DNA of 39,970 nucleotides, taken from positions 1 through 39,970 of the IMG/VR virus record IMGVR_UViG_3300022208_000011. The stretch is one strand, 5' to 3'. Every line of letters begins with the position of its first letter. Position 1 is the stretch's first letter. A program made the translations under genes and the position numbers. The DNA comes from a virus. Below the pieces are notes generated by a model. The model did not search any database and was not told where the DNA came from. It saw only the letters and a list, made by a program, of their open reading frames with translations. Shown here in pieces: positions 25,044 to 32,676 of the stretch.

Positions 25044-27779
25044 TTAAACTAATGCGGCTTGAGTGATCTTCTTCTTCAGCGTGGCTTCCGTATTAGATAG
25101 CTCAGTTGATGTGGCTGCACCATAATTGTTCAGTGCAGTTCCAACTTGTGGTTGGATATATTGCACCAAGAATCCCGTATCTTGCATGATTGATCCTGTT
25201 CCAGAACCCGCGCCTGTGTCCAGTACAGATACATTATCGTCGCGATACAATCTTCCACCATTGAGAACAACGTCCGTAGATCCTGTGTTCTGAATCTTCA
25301 GCGGAACCACGGAGGCGTTGATCTTGTAGTTCATCTGATCAACTGGCGTAATTGCGCCGTAGAAATTTGCAATGCCTTGGCTTGTAGTAATTAAATAAGC
25401 GTAATAGTTGTAGATCGCTTGGGCTGAAATTTCATACGGAGCAACTTGGTCATCCAAATCAATTTGAATATTAGTGTAATCTGGGGTCAGTGTGATTCCC
25501 GTAATCCCGCTTCCGTCGATATTGTTTGCGTTGTAGATCGTGTCAGGTTGCTGGTCTGCTCGGAACGATGCTCCAGAAGCAGTGGCTACGCCGACAGTCT
25601 CAAATGGCAGCAGAGCAGATGTTCCAGCTTGGCAGGTGATGCGGAGACGGATCGTGTCGCCGGGGGATGCCTCGGCGGTGGCATAACTTCCGCTTGCCGT
25701 CACCTTTGTTCCTGCTGTGCCACCTACGACGAGATTTTCGATCTCAATGTCTTGGGTTACATTAAAAAGTTGAAGCGTTGATCCAGCTTCGACGTTGCTA
25801 ACTTGCCATGGGTAAACAGTGGTCGCACCAAATGTTCCAACCACTTCTGCTCCATTGAGCAAAGTAAAGGTTCCGCTGCCAGTAATGTTGCCGACAAATT
25901 GCGTTGCCTTGATCGTAATCGTGTTGCCATCAAATGAAAAGACCTCGGCGGCAGTAGCGTCGAGGGTTACATTGTAGCTACCAGCATTGATCGTCGTTCC
26001 TTCGCGGGAGACGATGGTTGCCGTTTCGCCTGCGTAGTTGTCAACGAGGTAGGATTTAGCTTTGTTGTAAAACGCCTGTGGTGTGGTGATCTCGGTATAT
26101 CCATCTGCCGTAGCGCGGTCTGCGGAAATTGCGGTGTCGTTAAACATAACCCAATTTACCTGCAATTCGCCGACACCTTTGAGTGCCTGCGTTGTTTGTG
26201 CGAGAGAATGTTCGTAAGACGCGAATTTAAAAGTAAACTCATCGGCATTGGAATTGTCATTGCTCCTGCGATCCACCCTGTAAAACCCGCCAAAGCGATC
26301 CGTGTCATAATCACTGTAGGATGGGCCAAGGTTGTCTGTCTCGCGCCAGAAGCTATTAAATGATGGGATATTGTAAGGGCCACCATTAGCTACGAGTGCG
26401 GATGAGTCATTGCTGTTGTACTCCAATATATGTGATGATGTGGTTACTTTAAGCGTCCCAATTTCTCCGCTGGCATTTGTCGTGCCTGTGTAAACAAATG
26501 GATCGGCGTAGCTGTATGTAATTGTGCCATCACCATTTAATGTGCCGTTAAGCAAAGTTGGTGCAGTCGTGTAAGTCCCTTGAGTCGTGCCTCCTGTGAG
26601 TGTTGCGTTTTTTGCGTAAGCAGACGGATTATCTTGGCAATACATCTTTGCGCCAGAAACACCACTTCCCGTTGCGTCCTTCAAAGCAAAAGCTACTTCT
26701 TTTTTGGTCACAAGGCATCCTCTTTGACCTAATGCCCCCCTAGTATCCCGCCACATATTAATAACATTTGACCCGTTAGCAGAGTTTACAATCTCGTAGT
26801 CTCTGTGGTGGTGCGTGCCGTTTCCATCATGTCCAATGTCGTAGTCATTGGCATTTTGAGTAACGTCAAAGTCTTTGATGCTAACCTCGTACCATGCCCC
26901 CAGAACCTCGGTAATCGATGCTTGTTTTAGTCCAGCATTAAAAATCAACGAGCCGCTAATATTAACGCCTGCCATGTTAACGAGCGCACCACCCTCATAA
27001 ATGCCGTCACCCATTGAGCGGATTTCGACCTTGTTGCCGCTGGTGCGAGTCGAAACAAATTCTGTTCCCTTGAAATCGTAATACCCGCCAAGATTAAATG
27101 GGCGGTAGGTGCTAATTGTCCCTCCTCGGCCCCAGATAAACCCATCTGCACTAAGGTTTAATGTGTATTCATCTGGATCCCAGTTGGTTACAGAATCGCC
27201 AGAAAAGATAAGTCCTGCGCCAGAAGCGTAGCGAACGCGCCCATACGCGGTTATTTCCTTTCCGTAATTGTAACACGCTCGCAACGTGTATTGGCCCGAA
27301 GCTGTTGGCAACGAAAACATAGCGGAACTTTCGAGAGTCGCTGTGTTTGCTGTGACGGCAGAAAGACGAAACAACCTGCCGTCAGAGGTTCTGCCCTCTG
27401 CCGTTGTTGACCCGTTCAAACGAACTTCGATTGCGTCTCCCACTTCTAAACCGTGAGCGGTATCGGTCAGCACCAGCAATCCATCCGAATCTTTTGCCCA
27501 ACTTTCTGGGGATTGCCAGTTGTTAGCACTTTTGTTCACAGAAAAAACTGTTGTCGAGGTCGTTGTCGAAGTCGAGATGTGGTGGAAAATAGCAACCTCT
27601 TTTTCTGGATCGTGAAACAGGGTTCCCTCAACATATAGCCTATTAGTGCCGAAGTCGTAATAAGTTACTCCTGCGTCGGTGGTAATTGTTACGCCACCAT
27701 TTACAGATAATCCCGAAAGGTTGCTGTCTCGTCCAGTTTGAGTGATGATTCCGTTAGCGTCAGGTGCTGAAAAAGCCAT
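25044..27779 (-). CDS. Large tail fibre/adhesin (911 aa)
   Basis: Beta-rich protein made of many Thr/Ser/Gly-Asn repeats, with an N-terminal segment of right-handed-helix type (~20-330) carrying a His-His-His near 315, an Ig-like middle (Gly-Thr-Ile-Thr-Tyr-Ser-Tyr), and a C-terminal part around Pro-Val-Asp-Gln-Met-Asn-Tyr-Lys-Ile-Asn. It ends with a short Lys-rich helix (Leu-Lys-Lys-Lys-Ile-Thr-Gln-Ala). The composition suggests a host-surface adhesin. The gene is locally much more G/C-rich (one 60-base stretch about 67% GC) than the A/T-rich spike at 20-21.6 kb. The start follows TATAATATT with no Shine-Dalgarno sequence. Confidence 0.72.
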   Translation of the reverse strand: MAFSAPDANGIITQTGRDSNLSGLSVNGGVTITTDAGVTYYDFGTNRLYVEGTLFHDPEKEVAIFHHISTSTTTSTTVFSVNKSANNWQSPESWAKDSDGLLVLTDTAHGLEVGDAIEVRLNGSTTAEGRTSDGRLFRLSAVTANTATLESSAMFSLPTASGQYTLRACYNYGKEITAYGRVRYASGAGLIFSGDSVTNWDPDEYTLNLSADGFIWGRGGTISTYRPFNLGGYYDFKGTEFVSTRTSGNKVEIRSMGDGIYEGGALVNMAGVNISGSLIFNAGLKQASITEVLGAWYEVSIKDFDVTQNANDYDIGHDGNGTHHHRDYEIVNSANGSNVINMWRDTRGALGQRGCLVTKKEVAFALKDATGSGVSGAKMYCQDNPSAYAKNATLTGGTTQGTYTTAPTLLNGTLNGDGTITYSYADPFVYTGTTNASGEIGTLKVTTSSHILEYNSNDSSALVANGGPYNIPSFNSFWRETDNLGPSYSDYDTDRFGGFYRVDRRSNDNSNADEFTFKFASYEHSLAQTTQALKGVGELQVNWVMFNDTAISADRATADGYTEITTPQAFYNKAKSYLVDNYAGETATIVSREGTTINAGSYNVTLDATAAEVFSFDGNTITIKATQFVGNITGSGTFTLLNGAEVVGTFGATTVYPWQVSNVEAGSTLQLFNVTQDIEIENLVVGGTAGTKVTASGSYATAEASPGDTIRLRITCQAGTSALLPFETVGVATASGASFRADQQPDTIYNANNIDGSGITGITLTPDYTNIQIDLDDQVAPYEISAQAIYNYYAYLITTSQGIANFYGAITPVDQMNYKINASVVPLKIQNTGSTDVVLNGGRLYRDDNVSVLDTGAGSGTGSIMQDTGFLVQYIQPQVGTALNNYGAATSTELSNTEATLKKKITQAALV

Positions 27780-27783
27780 AATA

Positions 27784-28242
27784 TTATAGAATATAGTTGC
27801 GGGTAACTGAAGCGATGTCGCCAGACCCGTTGTATGAAATTGATTTAGTTAGTGATACCCCAGCGTTTTGCTCATCGTTAGTCACGATTTGGGTAAGGTT
27901 TCCGCTACCATCATAAGTGAATGTGCGGGAAAATAGGTGGGTTGTTTGCAAATTATCGTCGTAGACTTGAATGTCCGTAATGTCTCCACCGACAGAATAA
28001 TTTACCTCATGGTAATAATTCTCAAAGGCAGTCGAGAACATTGCATCCAAATCTACTGATACACCAACAGGGCCACTTCCACCGCCACCAACAAGTTCGT
28101 AAACATCTCCAGTACTTGGATTACGAGCAAATAGTTTAGCGTCCGTGTGATTGATTGCAATCTCACCCAACGCCAAATCAGTAGTGCTTGGAACCTTTCC
28201 AGTCTGCGTTGATTTTTTAGGAATAATTGTTGGATTTGCCAT
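27784..28242 (-). CDS. Fibre protein with tropism-determinant-like N-terminus (152 aa)
   Basis: The N-terminal ~50 residues contain Val-Pro-Ser-Thr-Thr-Asp-Leu-Ala-Leu-Gly-Glu-Ile-Ala-Ile-Asn and Lys-Leu-Phe-Ala-Arg, the attachment module shared by many phage fibres (major-tropism-determinant N-terminal type). A Gly hinge follows, then ~80 residues with Thr-Tyr-Asp-Gly-Ser-Gly-Asn-Leu and Ser-Tyr-Asn-Gly-Ser-Gly-Asp-Ile, as in YD/RHS-like strands. It is probably a small adhesin or fibre tip. There is no reverse transcriptase or template repeat in the window to suggest diversification. Confidence 0.7.
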   Translation of the reverse strand: MANPTIIPKKSTQTGKVPSTTDLALGEIAINHTDAKLFARNPSTGDVYELVGGGGSGPVGVSVDLDAMFSTAFENYYHEVNYSVGGDITDIQVYDDNLQTTHLFSRTFTYDGSGNLTQIVTNDEQNAGVSLTKSISYNGSGDIASVTRNYIL

Positions 28243-28261
28243 CTTATAGAAGAGGTTGCCC

Positions 28262-28281
28262 CTGCGGGTGTTACCCCGCAG
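28262..28281. terminator. Intercistronic hairpin
   Basis: Perfect 7-bp stem CTGCGGG/CCCGCAG with a 6-nt loop between two fibre genes. There is no good T-run on the minus strand; on the plus strand a TTTT follows eight bases later. It could be an mRNA-processing or stability element or a weak terminator. Confidence 0.45.
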
Positions 28282-28298
28282 AGGACTTTTATATTACA

Positions 28299-28919
28299 TT
28301 AGTAAGAACCGCCGTCAATGGTAGTTTCCAGAGCGGTGACGCGAACGTCAAGGCCGGATTCAATGCCGATTGCACGGGTTGCTTCTGCGGAAATAAGTCC
28401 AGCATTAACTGCCTCTGCTGCGATTGCGCGAGCCTCTTCAGCGTTTACGTCAGCAACACGATCAAGGATCTCTTGGTCGATCTTGCTATCGAGTACGCCT
28501 TCTGCGGCAAGTGCGCGAGCCTCTTCTGCATCAACGTCAGCGGTTGCTCCTGTTGCCAAGTTTGTGATCGCACCATTGATGGTCGAGTCAGCCGCTTGGA
28601 ATGCAGCAACGATTTCCGTCAAGGAATCGAGAGCGGCTCCGTCTACGTTGGAGAGAACATTATCAATGCGGGAACCCAGAGCAACTTCTGCTGCTGTGGC
28701 GCGATTGACTTCAGCGGTCAGGTTTGACTGGACTGCTGTTGCGGCAGAATCAGTGTATACCTTGGTAGCAAACGTGCCTTCGCCGCCAATGACGAAAGGA
28801 ACAGAGCTGCTGTCACCAATGAAGAGGTTCTTGTTTGTGATGTCGATTGCAAGCTCTCCAGCAGACAGGCTGCTAGGAGTACCTACACCGCGTTTGATTT
28901 TAATAATAGGATTAGCCAT
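28299..28919 (-). CDS. Coiled-coil fibre protein (206 aa)
   Basis: The N-terminal module (residues 1-50: Lys-Arg-Gly, Pro-Ser-Ser-Leu-Ser-Ala-Gly-Glu-Leu-Ala-Ile-Asp, Leu-Phe-Ile-Gly) is of the same attachment type as the neighbouring 152-aa protein. It is followed by ~140 residues of Ala/Glu/Arg helix with repeated Glu-Glu-Ala-Arg-Ala-x-Ala-Ala-Glu units, giving a long trimeric coiled-coil shaft, and a short Asp-Gly-Gly-Ser-Tyr end. It probably forms an extended fibre that presents another protein at its tip. The opposite strand is open for 217 codons only because of the Ala-rich codons. Confidence 0.75.
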   Translation of the reverse strand: MANPIIKIKRGVGTPSSLSAGELAIDITNKNLFIGDSSSVPFVIGGEGTFATKVYTDSAATAVQSNLTAEVNRATAAEVALGSRIDNVLSNVDGAALDSLTEIVAAFQAADSTINGAITNLATGATADVDAEEARALAAEGVLDSKIDQEILDRVADVNAEEARAIAAEAVNAGLISAEATRAIGIESGLDVRVTALETTIDGGSY

Positions 28920-28956
28920 AGTGTTTTATGTTTTTTTGTTTTTCTGTTTTCAGAAA

Positions 28957-29136
28957 TTAGTATTCACCTGAGTCAATAAGGGTTACATTTTCAAGTTCAC
29001 CATTATTAATTTCAGCAATTATATTTCCGTTAGGAAGTGTTCCTGCTATAGAATCGATTGCAGTAAGAATATCATAGAGTTGACCATCGAGGGTCTTATC
29101 TTTGAAGCAATCACTTGTAATCAATTCTTCAGCCAT
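28957..29136 (-). CDS. Small protein with the CF-x-D-x-T-x-D-x-QLY motif (59 aa)
   Basis: 59 codons between two fibre genes. Residues ~9-24 are Asp-Cys-Phe-Lys-Asp-Lys-Thr-Leu-Asp-Gly-Gln-Leu-Tyr-Asp-Ile-Leu, the same motif that starts the next two proteins; the rest is a short Asn/Gly/Ile tail ending Asp-Ser-Gly-Glu-Tyr. It looks like the anchor module alone, without an exposed domain. Conservation of the motif against its neighbours supports a real gene. It may plug an unoccupied attachment site or be a remnant of a longer protein. No Shine-Dalgarno sequence. Confidence 0.65.
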   Translation of the reverse strand: MAEELITSDCFKDKTLDGQLYDILTAIDSIAGTLPNGNIIAEINNGELENVTLIDSGEY

Positions 29137-29174
29137 GATTTTGTTATATATTTTCTTAGGATGCAGTCAAATTA

Positions 29175-29714
29175 TTATTGAGATATTCTGAATGCATTTA
29201 GGGTTGCAGATGGAATATCTGGGTATAGGGAAGTTGCTGGCTGATGCTCCAAGAGAATTGATGTATTGTCTGTTGCCCAGCAAATCTCCACAAAGTCTCC
29301 AGCAACAATGTTAACAATATCAATATAAACTCTTGATGCGTATGGGGAGTTTGTATCAACGTCGAATTTTTTAGTGCTGTTTGGATAGTTTATTAGATTC
29401 TTGCAGAGCCAAACATCAACAGTTGTTCCGCTTCCTCCTCCACCTGTGTTGCGAAAGCCAAGCGCAGAAAGAATTTGATATGTTCCAGATTGAGTAAATG
29501 TAATCCTTGAATTTGAAACAAGAGTAATTCCATTCGTAATACTTGGCGCATCATAAACAACTTTTGTTAATGTATTTAGTGATGTTGAGGATTGATCAAC
29601 AGATGAATGGAAGTCTGCAAATGGGTTGGTAACACCAATATTTTGATCCAAGGCATTAAGTATTTCCCAAAGCTGGTTATCAATAGTCATATCTGTAAAG
29701 CAATCTTTTTCCAT
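29175..29714 (-). CDS. C1q-like jelly-roll virion protein with CF-motif anchor (179 aa)
   Basis: Residues 5-20 are Cys-Phe-Thr-Asp-Met-Thr-Ile-Asp-Asn-Gln-Leu-Trp-Glu-Ile-Leu, the anchor repeat. Residues ~45-179 resemble a C1q/TNF jelly roll: Phe-Thr-Gln-Ser-Gly-Thr-Tyr-Gln-Ile near 75, a Trp-Leu-Cys-Lys-Asn strand, Val-Ala-Gly-Asp-Phe-Val-Glu-Ile, and a Pro-Asp-Ile-Pro-Ser-Ala turn near the end. Such domains trimerise and bind ligands. The position three genes downstream of the capsid gene suggests a head fibre or decoration, or a tail lectin. Ligand unknown. Confidence 0.7.
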   Translation of the reverse strand: MEKDCFTDMTIDNQLWEILNALDQNIGVTNPFADFHSSVDQSSTSLNTLTKVVYDAPSITNGITLVSNSRITFTQSGTYQILSALGFRNTGGGGSGTTVDVWLCKNLINYPNSTKKFDVDTNSPYASRVYIDIVNIVAGDFVEICWATDNTSILLEHQPATSLYPDIPSATLNAFRISQ

Positions 29715-29716
29715 AA

Positions 29717-30619
29717 TTATATTTTCGGTGGGAAGTTCTTATATGGGTGTCCTACGGGAAGTTGGGATTCCATTCCCCATTTCCATGCCAGATAGCCTTC
29801 CATTATTTCTTGGTCAGTTGGGTTTGCAAAAGCTACCAGTTCAGCGATGAATCCGTTGAGAGATTGATCTTCACCAAAGTTACCGCCAATGTTTAGGGAG
29901 GTAAACGAATTATTCGCTATAGTCCCTAAAGCTAATTGCGTTCCGTTGATCCTAGTCGTTGATGCTGTCGAATTAAAATAAAACGATGCAAGATAATTAT
30001 TGCCCTCTGTTACGCTTCCGATTGGTGTCTCAATTGATCCAGCTTGCGTAAGAATCTGGAAGTTATTGTTTGTTGTTCGGCGGACAGCAATTCTTGGATT
30101 TACAGTTTCGGTTCCAGAGAACAAGAAATCTTGATCTGTTAGCGCATCAGTGTCGAGCCGCAGAACCGAAGCTATGAAGAATGGTTGCGCTTGCGTGAAT
30201 GTATTGCTCTCAAGAATCTGGTTGGTTGAAGTTGTCGTCTTTGAGTACTCCAGAACATTCTTGCCGTTGAGCGTTCTCGTTCCAGTGTTAGGGCCGATCT
30301 TGCCAGCACTTAATGGAGCAACAGTCCAGCCGTTGCCGGACTTGTCAAGCATCTGCGTAACTTGATTTCCAGTCGCCGTGATCGTTGTTACATCAGCGGC
30401 ATCGTACCAGAAGATGGTAGATATCTCACTAGGTGTCCAAAGATCTCTTTTGAGGCTGGAATATACCCAGTATAGTTGACCATCCAAGGTTAGACCATTA
30501 AAGCAATCCCGTGTTGGGATGTCTATAGCATATCCTTTCTCCACCATCTTTTCCAAGATTGTGTAGAGCTGATTATCAATTGTTTTATCAATAAAACAAT
30601 TTTTGTCTTCTACGGCCAT
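29717..30619 (-). CDS. LamG/lectin-like virion protein with two CF-motif anchors (300 aa)
   Basis: Two anchor repeats occur at residues ~7-22 (Asn-Cys-Phe-Ile-Asp-Lys-Thr-Ile-Asp) and ~38-52 (Asp-Cys-Phe-Asn-Gly-Leu-Thr-Leu-Asp-Gly-Gln-Leu-Tyr). A ~240-residue concanavalin-type domain follows: Phe-Trp-Tyr-Asp-Ala-Ala-Asp, Asp-Lys-Ser-Gly-Asn-Gly-Trp, Asn-Gly-Phe-Ile-Ala-Glu-Leu, and the terminal Glu-Gly-Tyr-Leu-Ala-Trp-Lys-Trp-Gly, Gly-His-Pro-Tyr-Lys. The end motif is common in LamG-like carbohydrate-binding domains of environmental phage and bacterial proteins. Likely a glycan-binding head or tail decoration. Confidence 0.78.
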   Translation of the reverse strand: MAVEDKNCFIDKTIDNQLYTILEKMVEKGYAIDIPTRDCFNGLTLDGQLYWVYSSLKRDLWTPSEISTIFWYDAADVTTITATGNQVTQMLDKSGNGWTVAPLSAGKIGPNTGTRTLNGKNVLEYSKTTTSTNQILESNTFTQAQPFFIASVLRLDTDALTDQDFLFSGTETVNPRIAVRRTTNNNFQILTQAGSIETPIGSVTEGNNYLASFYFNSTASTTRINGTQLALGTIANNSFTSLNIGGNFGEDQSLNGFIAELVAFANPTDQEIMEGYLAWKWGMESQLPVGHPYKNFPPKI

Positions 30620-30638
30620 TTAGTTACAATGTTGTGTT

Positions 30639-30655
30639 GGAGGGATCGAACCTCC
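30639..30655 (-). other. tRNA T-arm-like hairpin
   Basis: The minus strand reads GGAGG-TTCGATC-CCTCC, a perfect 5-bp stem with a canonical T-loop (T-T-C-G-A), 9 bp from palindrome site 6. No matching acceptor, D-arm or normal anticodon arm is found, so it is not a whole tRNA. It may be a tRNA 3'-end fragment (attachment core or relic) or a chance hairpin. Confidence 0.4.
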
Positions 30656-30664
30656 CAACTCAGA

Positions 30665-30680
30665 TTATCGTTAACGATAA
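30665..30680. promoter_or_regulatory. 16-bp palindrome, site 6 (TTATCGTTAACGATAA)
   Basis: Perfect copy directly after the stop of the 89-aa gene and before the T-arm-like hairpin and the lectin-like gene. A pure intergenic position, so a good operator candidate. Confidence 0.72.
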
Positions 30681-30681
30681 C

Positions 30682-30951
30682 TTAGGGTGCTGGCGTAAGC
30701 GCAGCAATCAAAGCATCATTGACGTGATTGTATTGTGCTGGCTCAGTAAGTTGAGCAAAGCAGTTATCGCTAATAGGATCAACAATGCTTCCAAGTGTAG
30801 CGAAAGCAATGTAGAACTGGTACAAACGATGCGCGTCACTCATGGCATCGTAGCAGCCGAAGCTGGCTGGTTCAATACCAGCGGCACTAGAAACGGTAAC
30901 AAGAAAGGGATACGTCCTATCCCGATAAGGAATGTCAGTAAAGCAAGCCAT
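30682..30951 (-). CDS. Small capsid-adjacent protein (89 aa)
   Basis: No domain recognised. Cys and aromatic residues are scattered (Met-Ala-Cys-Phe-Thr-Asp at the start, Phe-Gly-Cys-Tyr-Asp-Ala, Asn-Cys-Phe-Ala-Gln), with an Ala/Leu-rich end. It is the first gene after the capsid gene, beyond a strong hairpin. Size and place suit a head decoration, head-completion or minor capsid protein, which is inference. The start codon follows TTTTCTATAT with no Shine-Dalgarno sequence. Palindrome site 6 begins one base after its stop. Confidence 0.55.
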   Translation of the reverse strand: MACFTDIPYRDRTYPFLVTVSSAAGIEPASFGCYDAMSDAHRLYQFYIAFATLGSIVDPISDNCFAQLTEPAQYNHVNDALIAALTPAP

Positions 30952-30975
30952 ATATAGAAAAGTGTTTGCCCACTA

Positions 30976-31004
30976 GAGGAGGTGGGTTTTATCCCACCCC
31001 CTCC
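30976..31004 (-). terminator. Strong hairpin after the capsid gene
   Basis: The minus strand forms a 6-bp GGTGGG/CCCACC stem with an ATAAAA loop, extended by a further five pairs including G.U. No T-run follows, so it may be an attenuator or an mRNA 3'-end stabiliser that lets capsid mRNA exceed downstream messages. Confidence 0.5.
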
Positions 31005-31022
31005 ATTATGAGCGGTTGTTTA

Positions 31023-32432
31023 TTACGGGGTTGGCTGACCAACACCAGCGCAGTTGTAGCAATCCGTAGGATCGGCTGGCGGGGTGTAGTCATTCAACGG
31101 GCAGCAGGAACCGTAGAGGTTCTTGGTTTTGGGCAACCTGTGCAGGAATGTGTGCATCAAGGTCGGATCTTTGACCTGAGCAGCAAGGCGGTACTGAGCT
31201 TGATAGAAGCCCATTTTGCGCCAGCGGTTGCACTCCCAATCAGGGTTCTTCCACTCCCAGTCACCAGCGTAGTTCTGGCTAGCCATTTGTGCTTGGCTGT
31301 ACCCAGTGTTAGATGGCATTGTCCATTTGGTCATTGCCTTGCTAACCATAGCAACAGAGATTGCGAAGTCGGCATTAGCGTAATCCTTATTCGGGATGTA
31401 GCTGCAACCTTGTTCTTGTACAATCTTGGTGTAGCGAGGAACACGGATCAGTTTAGCGAAGGTTGTAGGATCGTTAGGGTTGAATGGCTCAACGGGCTGA
31501 TCAGCAGTCGGAGCTGCATTGAAGCGAGCTGCGTTGATGTCATAACCGAAGGCATAGTCACCGATGACACGATTCACGCCCAGCTTGAGGCTGGAGAGGC
31601 GAGCGTCGAAGTCGGTGTTAGCATCCCAGTAACCGTTGTTACGCTTGGCTTGGAAGTAAAGCGCACGACCAACGCGAGGATCAGGGATAACGATGTCAAG
31701 AAGCTGCATTCCAGTAGCGTCGGCAATGTCGAGACGGAAAGCATCGTCCTCGTTTTGGAGGTCGATAAGAGCGTCATCGAGAAGATCGAGCGAGAGGTAA
31801 GCAACTTTAGGGAGATCAGCAACAGCGAGTTTAACACGAACTTCGCAGAGGTTGTATCCGCTGTCAGTGTTTTCGATGTTGTCGCTGGTAGGAACGAACC
31901 AAGCGGCATCGTCAACGAGGCCACAGTATGTTCCGTCATCAGTCGTAACTCCAAGCCACTTGTGTCCAGAACCGCCGATGTAGTTGGCGCGAAGGAACTC
32001 TTCGTGGACGTTCTTGGTGATACGGGCATTGCTCTCTTCAAACTGAAGGATCTCTTCAGCAGGGAAGAGGCGATAGAGAAGGCTCTCTACGCAAATCCAG
32101 TCAGTGTGCATCTCTTTGCGGAGAAGCTCAAAGGTGTAGCTCTCAGTGCCAGGACGCTGAATGACTTCAGAGTTGGTGGAGCAAGAATCAGTCTCGCAGT
32201 ATCCATCAACGATCTTGCGGAAAGGTGTGCAAGGATCATGGAAACCACGGCCAAAGCGGAAAGCTTTCTGCTCGGTGGTGTGATTGAGGGGCCAAGGCTC
32301 CTCAGTGAAGCGGGTGAAGTACGTCGAATTTGTGACGAGCTTCTTAACGTAAAGATCGTTGAAATATTCACGACCTTCGCGGAAAAAGCTGTCCAACTCT
32401 TCGCAACTATTGAATTGAATCATTTCTGACAT
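31023..32432 (-). CDS. Major capsid protein
   Basis: 469 aa from the ATG at 32432; the longer frame from 32492 would translate part of the leader hairpins and is rejected. It is a mixed alpha/beta protein of the size of HK97-fold capsid proteins, placed after a scaffold-like and a portal gene. It shows an N-terminal helix (Glu-Glu-Leu-Asp-Ser-Phe-Phe-Arg-Glu), long ordered central segments, and an unusual Cys-rich C-terminus (Gly-Ser-Cys-Cys-Pro, Cys-Tyr-Asn-Cys-Ala). No motif proves the fold; assignment is by context and by codons typical of a highly expressed gene, which also leave the opposite strand open. It has a dedicated promoter and structured leader. Confidence 0.8.
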   Translation of the reverse strand: MSEMIQFNSCEELDSFFREGREYFNDLYVKKLVTNSTYFTRFTEEPWPLNHTTEQKAFRFGRGFHDPCTPFRKIVDGYCETDSCSTNSEVIQRPGTESYTFELLRKEMHTDWICVESLLYRLFPAEEILQFEESNARITKNVHEEFLRANYIGGSGHKWLGVTTDDGTYCGLVDDAAWFVPTSDNIENTDSGYNLCEVRVKLAVADLPKVAYLSLDLLDDALIDLQNEDDAFRLDIADATGMQLLDIVIPDPRVGRALYFQAKRNNGYWDANTDFDARLSSLKLGVNRVIGDYAFGYDINAARFNAAPTADQPVEPFNPNDPTTFAKLIRVPRYTKIVQEQGCSYIPNKDYANADFAISVAMVSKAMTKWTMPSNTGYSQAQMASQNYAGDWEWKNPDWECNRWRKMGFYQAQYRLAAQVKDPTLMHTFLHRLPKTKNLYGSCCPLNDYTPPADPTDCYNCAGVGQPTP

Positions 32433-32640
32433 ATTTTTATATAGTGTTTTTGTTGTTGTTGGGTTCGCTTGACATACACAGAGGAACGCCAAGCGAGTGC
32501 TTGTTTTCCTCTGCTGGAATCTACCCAGAGAATCGGCTTATGCCGCTGTCCAGAATTACCGCTTTTCATGCGAGATCGGAAACTCGCCAGCCAGAGTGCG
32601 GCTGAATCCCTAATTGCTCACGCTTTCGGATATCTCTTTT
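32433..32640 (-). ncRNA. Structured leader RNA of the capsid gene
   Basis: About 200 nt between a promoter-like element and the capsid ATG. On the minus strand four hairpins follow one another: CAGCC/GGCTG (32604..32588), GCGAG/CTCGC (32587..32570), CTGGA/TCCAG enclosing CGGC-ATAA-GCCG (32553..32514), and an 8-bp CAGAGGAA/TTCCTCTG stem enclosing CAAGC-ACTC-GCTTG (32513..32479). Helices 1-2 and 3-4 abut, which allows coaxial stacking. The segment is more G/C-rich than its flanks. No known riboswitch or ribozyme core was recognised. A 49-codon ORF overlaps it (32569..32420). It may be a structured RNA or a translational control leader. Confidence 0.6.
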
Positions 32641-32673
32641 TTAAATAAATAGTATATATATATTACTTGTCAA
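32640..32673 (-). promoter_or_regulatory. Capsid-gene promoter
   Basis: On the minus strand TTGACA (32673..32668) is followed by an alternating A/T stretch with TATTTA/TTTATT about 16-18 bp downstream as the -10 region. It lies just after the terminator of the scaffold gene, as expected for an independent capsid transcript. Confidence 0.55.
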
Positions 32674-32676
32674 GTA

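Noticed and set aside
27784-30619. Diversity-generating retroelement acting on the fibre or lectin genes
   Set aside because: No reverse transcriptase, template repeat or A-biased variable repeat was found in the window.
30639-30760. Complete tRNA gene on the minus strand
   Set aside because: Only a T-arm is canonical. No 5' acceptor strand, D-arm or acceptable anticodon loop could be paired.
30966-32429. 487-codon open frame on the plus strand opposite the capsid gene
   Set aside because: It mirrors the capsid gene, whose codon choice avoids the triplets that give stops on the other strand. The capsid gene has context, promoter and terminator; the antisense frame has none.
32433-32492. Longer capsid protein start at 32492
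   Set aside because: The extra 20 residues come from the hairpin leader and A/C-rich spacer. The ATG at 32432 fits the gene's codon pattern.
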